Source: DASSKK01 sp035690495
GTDB taxonomy: Bacteria; Actinomycetota; Actinomycetes; Propionibacteriales; Nocardioidaceae
DNA: 56,385 bases
Assembly (NCBI GenBank): GCA_035690495.1
Contig: DASSKK010000064.1
Coordinates: forward strand, 1-56,385
Reading direction: 5' to 3'
Each line of letters opens with the position of its first letter. Within the stretch, counting starts at the first letter, position 1. The notes under the pieces are model-generated. The model worked only from the letters and a program-made list of their open reading frames with translations. It ran no database searches and was not told where the DNA came from. A program made the position numbers and the translations under genes. Positions 1-7,851 of this stretch are shown in pieces.

Positions 1-1
1 C

Positions 2-646
2 GACGACGGCACCACCACCGGCAGGTTCAAGATTCCCGACCTGCACGCCCACATGCTCCGCAAGGCCTTGGAGGCGTTCGTCTCCCCACGCCGGCTCAAG
101 GCCGAGGAGCGGTCCGACTCCGACGGCAGGAAGCTGACCCGACCCGAACTGCTCGGCAAGGGGTTGTGTGAGTTCATCGAACGCTACCCGTTCGCACAGA
201 TCGGCAGGCACGCCGGCATGAACGCCACCGTGGTGGTCACCATCGACCTCGACAACCTGCTGTCCGGGCTCGGCACCGCCACCTTGGACACCGGCGGAGT
301 CATCTCCGCCGGTGAGGCGCGCCGGCTGGCGTGTGAGGCCGGGCTGATCCCGATGGTGCTCGACAGCGAGTCGATGCCACTGGACGTGGGCCGCAAATGC
401 CGCTTCCACACCGAGGCCCAACGACTCGCCATCAGCCTGCGCGACCAGACCTGCCGCGCCGAAGGCTGTGACCGGCTCTCCGGGTTCTGCGAGTTCCACC
501 ACGTGATCCCCTGGGCCCAAGGCGGTGCCACCAGCGTCGCCGACGGCGCCATGCTCTGCAGTTGGCACCACCACCGCATCCACGACCCCCGCTACGACCA
601 CACCCGTAGCCCAGCAGGCCGCATCCAGTTCTACAGACGCCAATAG
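2..646 (+). CDS. DUF222/13E12-family HNH endonuclease, 3' part
   Basis: The reading frame is open from the first bases of the window, so only the C-terminal ~214 residues are present and the start lies upstream. The end carries an HNH nuclease core: a CRAEGC zinc-type cysteine pair, then FCEFHHVIPWAQGG with the HH catalytic pair, then CSWHHHRIHD. This is the usual C-terminus of the actinobacterial DUF222 (13E12 repeat) proteins, which are typically 400-500 residues and present in many near-identical genomic copies. The preceding segment also matches the DUF222-HNH linker style. The cellular role of these proteins is not established; a mobile or selfish nuclease is often suspected. The family is confidently recognised, the function is not. 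Confidence 0.9.
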   Translation, partial: DDGTTTGRFKIPDLHAHMLRKALEAFVSPRRLKAEERSDSDGRKLTRPELLGKGLCEFIERYPFAQIGRHAGMNATVVVTIDLDNLLSGLGTATLDTGGVISAGEARRLACEAGLIPMVLDSESMPLDVGRKCRFHTEAQRLAISLRDQTCRAEGCDRLSGFCEFHHVIPWAQGGATSVADGAMLCSWHHHRIHDPRYDHTRSPAGRIQFYRRQ

Positions 647-660
647 GAGACCGGCCCAGT

Positions 661-706
661 GTCTCGACAGGCTCGACCGGCGGCGCGGCTCGACCGGCGG
701 CGACAG
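661..706. repeat. Dispersed repeat A, copy 1 (GTCTCGACAGGCTCGACC core)
   Basis: The 23 bases 661-683 differ at one position from those at 12481-12503. The last part (GGCTCGACCGGCGGCG) is then repeated immediately at 688-703. The element sits between the HNH gene stop and the acetyltransferase start. Related copies lie at 3699, 12481, 38284 and 53631. Confidence 0.8.
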
Positions 707-730
707 CCGACCGGCAGTAGCCTCGGGCCG

Positions 731-1261
731 ATGGCTGGACAGACCCTGACCACGGAACGCCTCGCGGCGCGCCCCGTCGAAGCCGACGATCTCGAAGGAC
801 TTCTCGCAGTGCGGCAGTCCAACCAAGAGCGTTTACTGCGCACCGAGGGCAGCGAGGGCGAGCCGGGTCGCTACACGATCGAGATGCTCGAGCGCGACGT
901 CATGCTGGCGGACTTGGATCCGGCACGGTTGTTCCTCGCCATCCGCAAGCTCGTCGATCGTGAGCCGGTGATCGGGCTCGTCGACATGCTCGTGGCCAAC
1001 CCGAGCGACAACCATCCGTGGCTCGGCTCCGTCGAGATCACCGCCATTGAGCAGCGGAAGGGCTTCGGCCGGGAAGCGGCCCTGGCCGCCACCGAGTTCC
1101 TTCTGTCGCAGGGGGCGTCGGGACGTGCCGTGCGGGCAGCCATCGATGGCGACGATGCCGCAGCGCAGGCGTTCGCAGCCGCATGCGGTTTCGTCAGGTC
1201 GCAGTCGGCCGACGTCGCGCTGCGTGATGGGCAGATGCTGTTCGAGTCGCCGGCGGGCTGA
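731..1261 (+). CDS. GNAT-family N-acetyltransferase
   Basis: This 176-residue protein has the RimJ/RimL-like GNAT layout: an N-terminal L-x-T-E-R-L-x-x-R-P opening, a central beta-strand region, and an acetyl-CoA binding segment of the R-x-G-F-G-R-E-A type (EQRKGFGREAALAATEFLL). It ends with the typical N-D-x-A-x-x-F-A-x-x-x-G-F strand (here DDAAAQAFAAACGF). The ATG at 731 is chosen because the frame upstream runs through the dispersed repeat and codes for low-complexity Arg/Pro sequence that family members lack. The substrate cannot be told. The gene ends one base before the convergent DUF2237 stop codon. Confidence 0.8.
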   Translation: MAGQTLTTERLAARPVEADDLEGLLAVRQSNQERLLRTEGSEGEPGRYTIEMLERDVMLADLDPARLFLAIRKLVDREPVIGLVDMLVANPSDNHPWLGSVEITAIEQRKGFGREAALAATEFLLSQGASGRAVRAAIDGDDAAAQAFAAACGFVRSQSADVALRDGQMLFESPAG

Positions 1262-1660
1262 TCAGGTCAACGATCCGGGGTCGGCAGGTACGTCGACCGC
1301 GTGCTCTCGCAACCAGTCGACCGGGATCACCTCGAGGGCGCGCTCGTTGGTGGAAGCGAGTACGACGGGTGCGGCGACCCCCGCCTGGTAGGCCTGGCCC
1401 CAGCGTGCCGCCACCACGCACCAGCGATCCCCCGGCTGCAGACCGGGGAAGGCGAACTCGGGTCTGGGCGTGGACAGGTCGTTGCCGACCGAACGCTGGT
1501 GCTCGAGGAACTCCGCTGTCATCACCGCACAGACGGCGTGCAGACCGACGTCGGCCGAGCCGCAGCCACAGGTCCCGTCGCGGTAGAAACCCGTTACCGG
1601 GTCCATGCTGCACGACTCCAATGCGCCACCGAGCACGTTGCGTTCCGGCGACGAAGTCAT
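1262..1660 (-). CDS. DUF2237 family protein
   Basis: A 132-residue protein that matches the DUF2237 family along its whole length: NVLGGALESCSMDPVTGFYRDG near the start, VGLHAVCAVMTAEFLEHQ and GNDLSTPRPEFAFPGLQPGD in the middle, and a VVLASTNERALEVIPVDWL ending. The start is the ATG at 1660, about 6 bases after a GGGAGAGG ribosome site; the upstream extension is not conserved. Cysteines in the FYRDGTCGCG and HAVCAVM segments are typical of the family. Biochemical function is unknown. It lies 39 bp downstream of the DUF1203 gene on the same strand, so co-transcription is likely. Confidence 0.85.
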   Translation of the reverse strand: MTSSPERNVLGGALESCSMDPVTGFYRDGTCGCGSADVGLHAVCAVMTAEFLEHQRSVGNDLSTPRPEFAFPGLQPGDRWCVVAARWGQAYQAGVAAPVVLASTNERALEVIPVDWLREHAVDVPADPGSLT

Positions 1661-1699
1661 GAGGTGAGCCTCTCCCTTCCGGAACGGAAGGTGCAAGCC

Positions 1700-2179
1700 T
1701 CAGCGCAGGTCGCGGGTGACGGCGAACGTGAAGCACTGCTCGACCAATGCGCGCAGGTGTACGACGGCAACGTCGCCCTGGTCCAGCAGCCGGCGTACCT
1801 GTGCCTCCACATCCTCGCCCTCGGCGACGATGGTGTTGTGCTGATACAGCATCGTCGTGTCCGCTGCGTAGGCTCGCAGCACCCGCGGGCCTACGCGAAA
1901 CTGCTCCGGGAACGCTGACGGCCGTGGGTAACCGCCGCAATCGTCCGGATGGACGAACACCGGACCCACCTCTGCCCACGGGGACGCGCATTCGAACGGC
2001 GAATAGCCGATCAGCGCGATCTGCTCACCCCGGATCGCTTTGCCTAGACAGCAACGGAGGGGCTCCCCGCCACCCGCGACTCGCAGCGTGATCGCGTTCC
2101 CGTGTTCGTCGCGACCGCTCGCCCGGATCCGGGCCAAGCGCTGGGGGTCGATTGCGTGAACGCGCAGTGAGGTGGTCAC
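1700..2179 (-). CDS. DUF1203 domain protein
   Basis: About 159 residues from a GTG at 2179. The frame stays open to 2272, but family similarity (VHAIDPQRLARIRASGRD...) begins just after the GTG. DUF1203 hallmarks are the EPLRCCLGKAIRGEQIALIGY segment, the SPWAEVGPVFVH strand and the late YQHNTIVAEG motif. The family is small and of unknown function; no catalytic residues are assigned. It is followed by the DUF2237 gene on the same strand, and the two may form one transcript. The start is uncertain because the purine-rich stretch before the GTG is very close to it. Confidence 0.75.
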   Translation of the reverse strand: MTTSLRVHAIDPQRLARIRASGRDEHGNAITLRVAGGGEPLRCCLGKAIRGEQIALIGYSPFECASPWAEVGPVFVHPDDCGGYPRPSAFPEQFRVGPRVLRAYAADTTMLYQHNTIVAEGEDVEAQVRRLLDQGDVAVVHLRALVEQCFTFAVTRDLR

Positions 2180-2284
2180 GACTCCAGACTGCCTGATCTG
2201 ACGGACCGACTCTCGCGGAGATCGGACATCGCCTCTGTCCGAGACCAGGAACCTCGGAGGAGCGGGTGCCACAGCCTCGCGGGG

Positions 2285-3112
2285 TCAGTGGGGTTCGCGG
2301 GCGAAGCCGCCCGGAGTGAGGCCGGTGACGGTGCGGAAGTCGCGGGTGAAGTGCGCCTGGTCGGCGTACCCGAGCTCGGCCGCCACGGCGGCGAGGTCCA
2401 CCCGGCCTCCTGTTCGCAGCCGCTCTGCCGCCTCGTGCAGCCGGCGGCGCTGGATGAGCCACTTCGGGGACAGTCCGATGCGTCGGGCGGTGAGCCGCTG
2501 GAGCGTCCGCTCGGCGAGGTCGAAGCGGTCGCACACCTGGCCGACGCGTTGCACCTCGCTGCGCTCCTCGACGTACTCGACGATCCGGTTGACGAGCATT
2601 CCCTCCTCGTCGACGGCTCCCAGTTCGTCCAGCGCGGCCTCGAGAACGTCGATGGCGGCCCGGTGCGCGGCCGGCTCGGCTGGTGCCTTCTCGAGTGCGG
2701 CCCGCACCCGGTCGGCGAGGGCAGCGCCGTCCAGCGTGGATACGTCGTCCAGTGCCACCCGGTCGTCGGTCAGGTCCGTGACCGGCCCGTCGAGCAGCAT
2801 GGCGCCGGCCGCGGGCTGCAGCATCGCGCCCACCGCCCAGCCCTCACCGGCGAGCTCCTGGCGGCCCAGGCCGGTGTCCGGTCCGACCATGATCGCGTAG
2901 CTGTCGGAGATGACCAGCAGGCAGACCGGATACTGCAGCACCCGCTGCACCGTCGACGTGCCAGGCGGCAACGACGAGACCGGCACCCAGTAACGACGTA
3001 CTAGATCCTCCATCCCCGCCCCCGGCGCGTACCGGAAGATCGGCGGGGTGTAACCGGCCTCGTCGCGCAGGTGCGCCCGCTCGGTGGGATCGATCCGCCG
3101 GTGGTCGGGCAC
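2285..3112 (-). CDS. AraC-family transcriptional regulator
   Basis: Taking the GTG at 3112 gives 275 residues. The N-terminal ~180 residues resemble the DUF6597-type sensory domain of AraC regulators (opening FRYAPGAGMEDLVRRYWVPV). The C-terminal ~90 residues form the AraC double helix-turn-helix: FDLAERTLQRLTARRIGLSPKWLIQ for the first HTH and LGYADQAHFTRDFRTVTGLTPG for the second. The frame continues upstream to 3610, but that part is antisense to the neighbouring enzyme gene and is not real. It is divergent from the TIGR03086-type gene 51 bp away, which makes that gene the likeliest regulatory target; this is inference from position. Confidence 0.85.
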   Translation of the reverse strand: MPDHRRIDPTERAHLRDEAGYTPPIFRYAPGAGMEDLVRRYWVPVSSLPPGTSTVQRVLQYPVCLLVISDSYAIMVGPDTGLGRQELAGEGWAVGAMLQPAAGAMLLDGPVTDLTDDRVALDDVSTLDGAALADRVRAALEKAPAEPAAHRAAIDVLEAALDELGAVDEEGMLVNRIVEYVEERSEVQRVGQVCDRFDLAERTLQRLTARRIGLSPKWLIQRRRLHEAAERLRTGGRVDLAAVAAELGYADQAHFTRDFRTVTGLTPGGFAREPH

Positions 3113-3163
3113 GTGACGGATTCTTTCAAGACCGACCCGGCCCGGCCAGCCAGGCTGGAGGTC

Positions 3164-3724
3164 ATGAACACGCATTCGCAGACCTACAACCAACGAGCCG
3201 ACCGTTTCGGCGAGGTCGTCGACCGGGTCGCCGCCGACAGTTGGTCGGCGCAGAGCCCCTGCGAGAAGTGGACCGCGGCCGATGTCGTCGACCACGTCAT
3301 CGACTCCCAGCGCGACTTCTGCTCCCGGCACGACGTCCGCCTCGGAGCCCGCCCTGAGGGGACGCCCCGCCAGGCGTGGCACGCCCACGTGGCCGCGGTT
3401 GGCGACGCACTCGGCGACGGAGCCCTCTTGGACACGGAGTTCGACGGCTACTTCGGACCGACCACTCTCGGCGACACTCTGGCGGACTTCTACGGCTTCG
3501 ACATGATCGTGCACCGCTGGGACCTCGCCCGTGCCACCGGTCAGGAGGCCGAGTTCACCGAAGCCGAGATGGACCTGCTCGAGGCCTCGATCGCCGGATT
3601 CGGCGAGCACCTGTACGCCGACGGCGTCTGCGCTCCTGCCGTACCGGTGGCGGCCGGTGCCCCGCGGCAGCAGCGGCTGCTCGGCACGCTGGGGCGGGGC
3701 TCGACGGGCTCGACCGGCGGATGA
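3164..3724 (+). CDS. TIGR03086-type DinB-like (MDMPI_N) protein
   Basis: A 186-residue protein of the maleylpyruvate-isomerase-N/DinB-like metal-binding four-helix superfamily. Visible marks are PCEKWTAADVVDHVID (His44) and the MIVHRWDLARATG segment (His117), which supply metal ligands in relatives. The ATG at 3164 is preceded by GGAGG (3157-3161). These proteins are often thiol-dependent transferases or isomerases using mycothiol, but the substrate here is unknown. The last residues (RGSTGSTGG) are encoded by a copy of dispersed repeat A, so the native C-terminus seems to have been replaced or extended by the repeat. Confidence 0.8.
   Translation: MNTHSQTYNQRADRFGEVVDRVAADSWSAQSPCEKWTAADVVDHVIDSQRDFCSRHDVRLGARPEGTPRQAWHAHVAAVGDALGDGALLDTEFDGYFGPTTLGDTLADFYGFDMIVHRWDLARATGQEAEFTEAEMDLLEASIAGFGEHLYADGVCAPAVPVAAGAPRQQRLLGTLGRGSTGSTGG
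3699..3720. repeat. Dispersed repeat A, copy 2
   Basis: GCTCGACGGGCTCGACCGG is a 20-of-22 match to copy 1. It forms the very end of the preceding coding region and runs into its TGA stop (3722-3724). Confidence 0.7.
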
Positions 3725-3768
3725 GAGCGAGTTTGGGGAAAGCGGCGACGTTGTCGGGTTTCTGATGT

Positions 3769-3797
3769 TTGACTGGCTCCTCGCACACGCCAGTCAA
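3769..3797. promoter_or_regulatory. Perfect 9-bp inverted repeat in the leader of the LAS peptidase gene
   Basis: TTGACTGGC (3769-3777) and GCCAGTCAA (3789-3797) are perfect complements around an 11-base loop. The hairpin ends 17 bases before the ATG at 3815 and directly abuts the GGGGGAAG ribosome site. It could be an operator or a leader hairpin affecting translation. There is no T-run, so it is not a standard terminator. Confidence 0.55.
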
Positions 3798-3814
3798 CGG
3801 GGGAAGCCTCACCC

Positions 3815-4843
3815 ATGCACGACCTGCCGGAGCAGCCGGACCGTTCCCGCGCGCCACGACGCTCGCGAGCCGTCACCCTGGTCGTCGTGATGGCCACGGT
3901 TGCGGGGCTCGGCACCGCGGTCTCGATCGCCCCCGCGGCCGCCACGACCGGGAGCCGGGTCTCCGCGCCGATGCCGCGGGTGCCGAGCGGTCTGCCCCAC
4001 AGGATCGAGGGTCTCGCCGACTACGTGCCCGCGGTCTCCTGTCAGCCGGTGGTGCGCCCCGGCGTCCGCGAGCTCGGCCGGCTGCTCACCCGCACCTACT
4101 CGGGCACGAACTTCCAGGTCACCAGGACGTGCGGGACCGACTCCCTGCCGACCAGCGAGCACTACGACGGGCGAGCCCTGGACTGGATGGGTGTCTCGGC
4201 ACGGACCCGCAAGGGCCGGGCCCGCGCGCACGCCGTCATGCACTGGCTGTTCGCCAGGGACGACAGCGGCCACCGTTTCGCGAACGCCCGACGCATCGGC
4301 GTGATGTACGTGATCTGGAACAACCGGATCTGGGGTGCCTACTCCAGCGAGGAGGGGTGGCGGCCGTACTGGAACTGCGCACAGAAGAAGTACAGGGGTC
4401 GCGCCTACGACACCACCTGCCACCGCAACCACGTGCACTTCTCGCTGTCCTGGGACGGCGCCCGGGGGAGGACGTCTTTCTGGACCAAGCGCGTCGTGGC
4501 GCCGGACTACGGGCCGTGCCGGCGCAAGGACATGAACTGGGCCGGACGCTATCGCCGACCCAACGACACCCGGTGCCAGGACTATCCGCACGTCCGCGCA
4601 CCGCGCCGCGCCTCGCGGCTGGACAAGACGCTGACCGCCTACTCGGGGATGTGGCTGCACCGCGGTTCCCGGGGGCCAGCGGTGACGGCCGTCCAGCGCG
4701 CCGTGCACGCGGCGCCGACCGGCCGGTTCACCCGGGCGACCGTCCGAGTCGTGCGGCACTGGCAGCATCGCCACCACCTGAACCGGACCGGCACCGCCAA
4801 CATCGCCACCTGGCGGGCCCTGCTGAAGTCGAACGCTCCCTAG
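3815..4843 (+). CDS. Secreted LAS/M15-like peptidase with C-terminal peptidoglycan-binding domain
   Basis: 342 residues. The N-terminus has an Arg-rich region, a hydrophobic stretch (VTLVVVMATVAGLGTAVS) and an AxA-type site near APAAA, i.e. a Sec-type signal peptide. The middle domain resembles the ARB_07466-like/M15 fold: SEHYDGRALDW supplies His116 and Asp123, and RNHVHFSLSWDG supplies His206/His208, the LAS metal pattern HxxxxxxD...HxH. The last ~65 residues (LHRGSRGPAVTAVQRAV...) look like a PG_binding_1 repeat. The protein probably acts on cell-wall peptide stems outside the membrane. ATG 3815 follows a GGGGGAAG site and a leader hairpin. Confidence 0.8.
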   Translation: MHDLPEQPDRSRAPRRSRAVTLVVVMATVAGLGTAVSIAPAAATTGSRVSAPMPRVPSGLPHRIEGLADYVPAVSCQPVVRPGVRELGRLLTRTYSGTNFQVTRTCGTDSLPTSEHYDGRALDWMGVSARTRKGRARAHAVMHWLFARDDSGHRFANARRIGVMYVIWNNRIWGAYSSEEGWRPYWNCAQKKYRGRAYDTTCHRNHVHFSLSWDGARGRTSFWTKRVVAPDYGPCRRKDMNWAGRYRRPNDTRCQDYPHVRAPRRASRLDKTLTAYSGMWLHRGSRGPAVTAVQRAVHAAPTGRFTRATVRVVRHWQHRHHLNRTGTANIATWRALLKSNAP

Positions 4844-4961
4844 CCTCGCCTTCGTCGAGCAGCGTGGCGAGGTCCAGCTCGACGACGTCGTACGGCGCCA
4901 CGCCGGCAGGTGGGAGGGTATGGACCAGCACCGACAGGTAACCCGTCAACGAGGAGCTGCC

Positions 4962-5735
4962 ATGGACACGGCGTACGAGTCGATCCGTGTCGAGGTCGAC
5001 GGGCCCGTGACGACGGTCGTGCTGGCCCGGCCGGAACGGCGCAACGCCGTCGACGGGCCGATGGCGGCCGAGCTCGCCGACGCGTTCGCGGCCTTCGACG
5101 CCGACCCGGCCGCCTCGGTCGCGGTGCTGTACGGCGAGCGCGGCCACTTCTGCGCGGGCGCGGACCTGACCGCGGTCGGCACCGAGCGGGGCAACACGGT
5201 GACCGCCGACGGGAACGGGCCGATGGGCCCGACCCGCATGGAGCTCGGCAAGCCGGTGATCGCGGCCGTCGAGGGCTACGCCGTCGCGGGCGGCCTGGAG
5301 CTGGCAGCCTGGTGCGATCTGCGGGTGGCCGCCGAGGATGCCGTGTTCGGGGTGTTCTGCCGGCGCTGGGGCGTTCCGCTGGTCGACGGCGGCACGGTGC
5401 GGCTGCCCCGGCTGATCGGCGTGGGCCGCGCGCTGGACATGATCCTGACGGGCCGACCGGTCGACGCCGCGCAGGCCAAAGAGTTCGGTCTGGTGGACCG
5501 CGTGGTCGCCACGGGGGCTGCACGGGCCGCGGCCGAGGAGCTGGCCCGTCAGCTGGCGGGCTTCCCGCAGACGTGCCTGCGCAACGACCTGCGCTCGGTG
5601 CACCACCAGCAGGGCCGGGACGAGGGCGAGGCGATGGCCTTCGAGCTCGACGTCGGCCTGGAGTCGCTGGACGCCGACGGGCGGGCCGGTGCCGGACGGT
5701 TCGCGGCAGGTGCCGGCCGGCACGGCGCGGAGTAG
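4962..5735 (+). CDS. Crotonase/enoyl-CoA hydratase family protein
   Basis: 257 residues from an ATG preceded by GAGGAG. The crotonase fold is clear: the oxyanion-hole strand GHFCAGADLTAVG and the second one VAGGLELAAWCDLRVA. The two catalytic glutamates of classical enoyl-CoA hydratase are not where expected: the segment reads FGVFCRRWGVPLVDGG instead of the usual PE-x-x-x-G-x-x-P, and the second position is an Asp (RALDMILTG). It belongs to a common actinobacterial subgroup annotated only as crotonase, and hydratase activity should not be assumed. The acyl-CoA ligase and quinone oxidoreductase nearby suggest acyl-CoA metabolism. Confidence 0.85.
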   Translation: MDTAYESIRVEVDGPVTTVVLARPERRNAVDGPMAAELADAFAAFDADPAASVAVLYGERGHFCAGADLTAVGTERGNTVTADGNGPMGPTRMELGKPVIAAVEGYAVAGGLELAAWCDLRVAAEDAVFGVFCRRWGVPLVDGGTVRLPRLIGVGRALDMILTGRPVDAAQAKEFGLVDRVVATGAARAAAEELARQLAGFPQTCLRNDLRSVHHQQGRDEGEAMAFELDVGLESLDADGRAGAGRFAAGAGRHGAE

Positions 5736-5769
5736 GAGAAGGAGCCGCAGGCGTCGGGCGGCCACATGG

Positions 5770-5988
5770 CTACAGCTTCGTCAGCTTGGTGAAGGGGCTG
5801 GCGATCCGGACCCGATGGTCGCCGAAGTCGACGGTCACCGCGGCGGCCTCCTCGGCGAGGACCACGCCGAGACCGTACAAGTCGTGCGTGACGCGGTCGT
5901 GAACGGCGAACTGCTCGATCACGGGGGTGGGTGGGGCGCTGAACGGGCTGGTGGCGAAGCGTCGCCGCTGGGGCTGCCTGGTGGTCAT
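5770..5988 (-). CDS. Small conserved actinobacterial protein, 72 residues
   Basis: Read from ATG 5988. The sequence is basic at the N-terminus and then has a compact beta-rich stretch: VHDRVTHDLYGLGVVLAEE, AVTVDFGDHRVRI and a terminal FTKLTKL. This resembles the small Streptomyces/Nocardioides proteins of the form 'V-x-H-D-x-Y-G-L-G-x-V...VDFGxxxVRI...KLTKL', related in style to KOW/CarD-like beta barrels. Function is unknown. The frame stays open far upstream on this strand, but only as antisense of the acyl-CoA ligase gene. It converges on the crotonase gene and is divergent from the ligase 99 bp away. Confidence 0.7.
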   Translation of the reverse strand: MTTRQPQRRRFATSPFSAPPTPVIEQFAVHDRVTHDLYGLGVVLAEEAAAVTVDFGDHRVRIASPFTKLTKL

Positions 5989-6087
5989 CACTGCCCAGTA
6001 TGCGCCCTGCCGGAAGCAAGAGGAACCGGAGCGTGCTTGCACTGCGCGGAGTAATGTGCGTTCCCCCAGCAAGCCAGGAGGTCCGCC

Positions 6088-7851
6088 ATGTCCGAGCCGG
6101 GCGTTGTCCCCACTGTTGCGGAGGTCGAGGAGCGTCGCGCCCGACTCGAGGCCGACCATGGTCCCTGGCGCCCCAGAACGCTGGCGATCGCGTTCGACCA
6201 CGTGGTCGCCGAGCACCCGGACCGGGCGTTCGTGGTCGACGAGACCGACGTGTACACCTACGCGCGGATGGCCGACTGGTCGCGGCGGATCGCCCGCGGG
6301 CTGCTCGCACGAGGGGTGCACGCCGGCGACCATGTCGCGGTGATCCTGCCGAACGGGCCGGAGACCATCGCCATCCGGTTCGCGATCGCGCGGGTCGGCG
6401 CGGTCGCAGTCCCGGTCAACTTCCTGCTGCGCGCCGAGGAGCTCGGCTACGTGCTGGGCCAGTCGCGTGCGTCCGCGGTGATCACCATGGAGGAGTTCCG
6501 CGGCATCGACGAGCTGTCGGCGCTGGACCAGCTGATCCCCGGCTGGGAGCAGACGGGCGGAGGCGGCAGCCTGGCCGACCTGCGTCTGGTCGTGACGGTG
6601 CCCCGAAGGGCCGGCGGAGGCGGGGGTACGTCGCGCGACGGCGTACTCACCTTGGAGGCGCTCGAGCGCGACCCGGACCCGGCGCTGGACGCCGAGCTGA
6701 CCGGTCGGACGGCGGCGGCGGATCCGCAGGGCACCGCGTCGATCTTCTACACCTCGGGCACCACCGGCCAGGCCAAGGGCGTGCTGTCCACCCACGACAT
6801 GGAGCTGCGCAGCGCCTACGGCTCGGCGTACACCAGGGCGTTCGAGGACGGCCGGCGGATGTTCTTCTCGCTGCCGCTGCACCACGTGTTCGCCTACATC
6901 GAGGGACTGCTCGCGGCGCTCTTCGTCGGCGGGACCGTGGTGATCCAGTCGGTGTTCGACCCGAAGGCCACGCTGGACGCGATCGAGCGGCACCGGGTCG
7001 GGGAGGCGCTGTTCGTGCCGACGATGAGCCTGGCGGTCGTGGACGCGGCACGCAAGGGCGACTACGACCTGAGTGCGCTGCACGCGGTGATGTCCGCGGC
7101 CCAGTCCGCGCCGGCCCGGCTCTGGCACGACCTGCGCGACACGCTCGGGCTCGAGCAGCTGGTCACGGCGTACGGGATGACAGAGACCTCGGCGGCCACC
7201 ACGTTCACGATGCCCGGGGACTCCGTCGACAACCTGGTCGGGACGGTCGGCAAGCCCAAGATGGGCGGTGTCGCCGGCGACCCGGAGCTGGGCGGGCTGC
7301 TCGCGGAGTACAAGACCGTCGACACCACCGGCGCCGACCTGCCGGCGGGCAGCGAGGGCGAGCTGGTCGCGCGCGGGCCGATCGTCGGGTCGGGCTACTT
7401 CGGCAAGCCTGAAGAGACAGCAGCCGCGACCCTGCCCGGAGGCTGGCTGCGCTCCGGCGACCTCGGCTTCGTCCGCGACGACGGCTACCTGGTGCTGACC
7501 GGCCGCAGCAAGGAGCTGTACAAGTGCGGCGGTGAGCTGGTGATGCCCGGCGAGGTCGACGACCGGCTGACCCGGCTCGACGGGGTGGCGCAGGCCTGGG
7601 TCGTCGGAGTCCCCGACGAGCGGATGGGGGAGGTGGGGTGCGCCTGGATCGTCCCCGCCGAGGGCGCCTCGCTGGACGCCGACGAGCTGATCGCCTACTG
7701 CCGCGGCGAGCTGGCCCGCTTCAAGGTGCCGGCCTACGTGCTGTTCACCACCGCCGAGCAGCTGCCGCTCACCGCGTCCGGGAAGGTGCAGAAGTTCAAG
7801 CTGGCCCAGCGCGCGGTGGCGGAGCTCGGTCTGGCGGCTGAGTCCTCCTAG
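6088..7851 (+). CDS. Acyl-CoA synthetase, class I adenylate-forming enzyme
   Basis: 587 residues, ATG after an excellent AGGAGGT site. It activates a carboxylic acid as acyl-AMP and then acyl-CoA. Motifs: the P-loop YTSGTTGQAKGV (221-232), the A5 region TAYGMTETSAAT, the A7/A8 hinge SGDLGFVRDDGYLVLTGRSK, and the C-terminal lysine in LTASGKVQKFKL. The chain-length class cannot be decided from sequence; a FadD-like medium- or long-chain enzyme is a fair guess. A Gly-rich loop (RRAGGGGGTS, about 174-182) interrupts the N-domain. Its stop overlaps the stop of the convergent oxidoreductase by 4 bp. Confidence 0.9.
   Translation: MSEPGVVPTVAEVEERRARLEADHGPWRPRTLAIAFDHVVAEHPDRAFVVDETDVYTYARMADWSRRIARGLLARGVHAGDHVAVILPNGPETIAIRFAIARVGAVAVPVNFLLRAEELGYVLGQSRASAVITMEEFRGIDELSALDQLIPGWEQTGGGGSLADLRLVVTVPRRAGGGGGTSRDGVLTLEALERDPDPALDAELTGRTAAADPQGTASIFYTSGTTGQAKGVLSTHDMELRSAYGSAYTRAFEDGRRMFFSLPLHHVFAYIEGLLAALFVGGTVVIQSVFDPKATLDAIERHRVGEALFVPTMSLAVVDAARKGDYDLSALHAVMSAAQSAPARLWHDLRDTLGLEQLVTAYGMTETSAATTFTMPGDSVDNLVGTVGKPKMGGVAGDPELGGLLAEYKTVDTTGADLPAGSEGELVARGPIVGSGYFGKPEETAAATLPGGWLRSGDLGFVRDDGYLVLTGRSKELYKCGGELVMPGEVDDRLTRLDGVAQAWVVGVPDERMGEVGCAWIVPAEGASLDADELIAYCRGELARFKVPAYVLFTTAEQLPLTASGKVQKFKLAQRAVAELGLAAESS

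Noticed and set aside
2285..3610. 441-residue AraC protein using the first possible start
   Set aside because: Residues upstream of GTG 3112 are antisense to the TIGR03086-type gene; the DUF6597/AraC homology starts after that codon.
4850..4961. Minus-strand reading LSVLVHTLPPAGVAPYDVVE before the crotonase gene
   Set aside because: Looks protein-like, but there is no start, ribosome site or stop that would bound a gene of its own; it lies within an open antisense frame.
6604..6632. Gly-rich loop in the acyl-CoA ligase as another copy of repeat B
   Set aside because: GGCGGAGGCGGGGGTAC shares G-richness only; alignment to the 23-mer is poor, so it is not counted as a copy.
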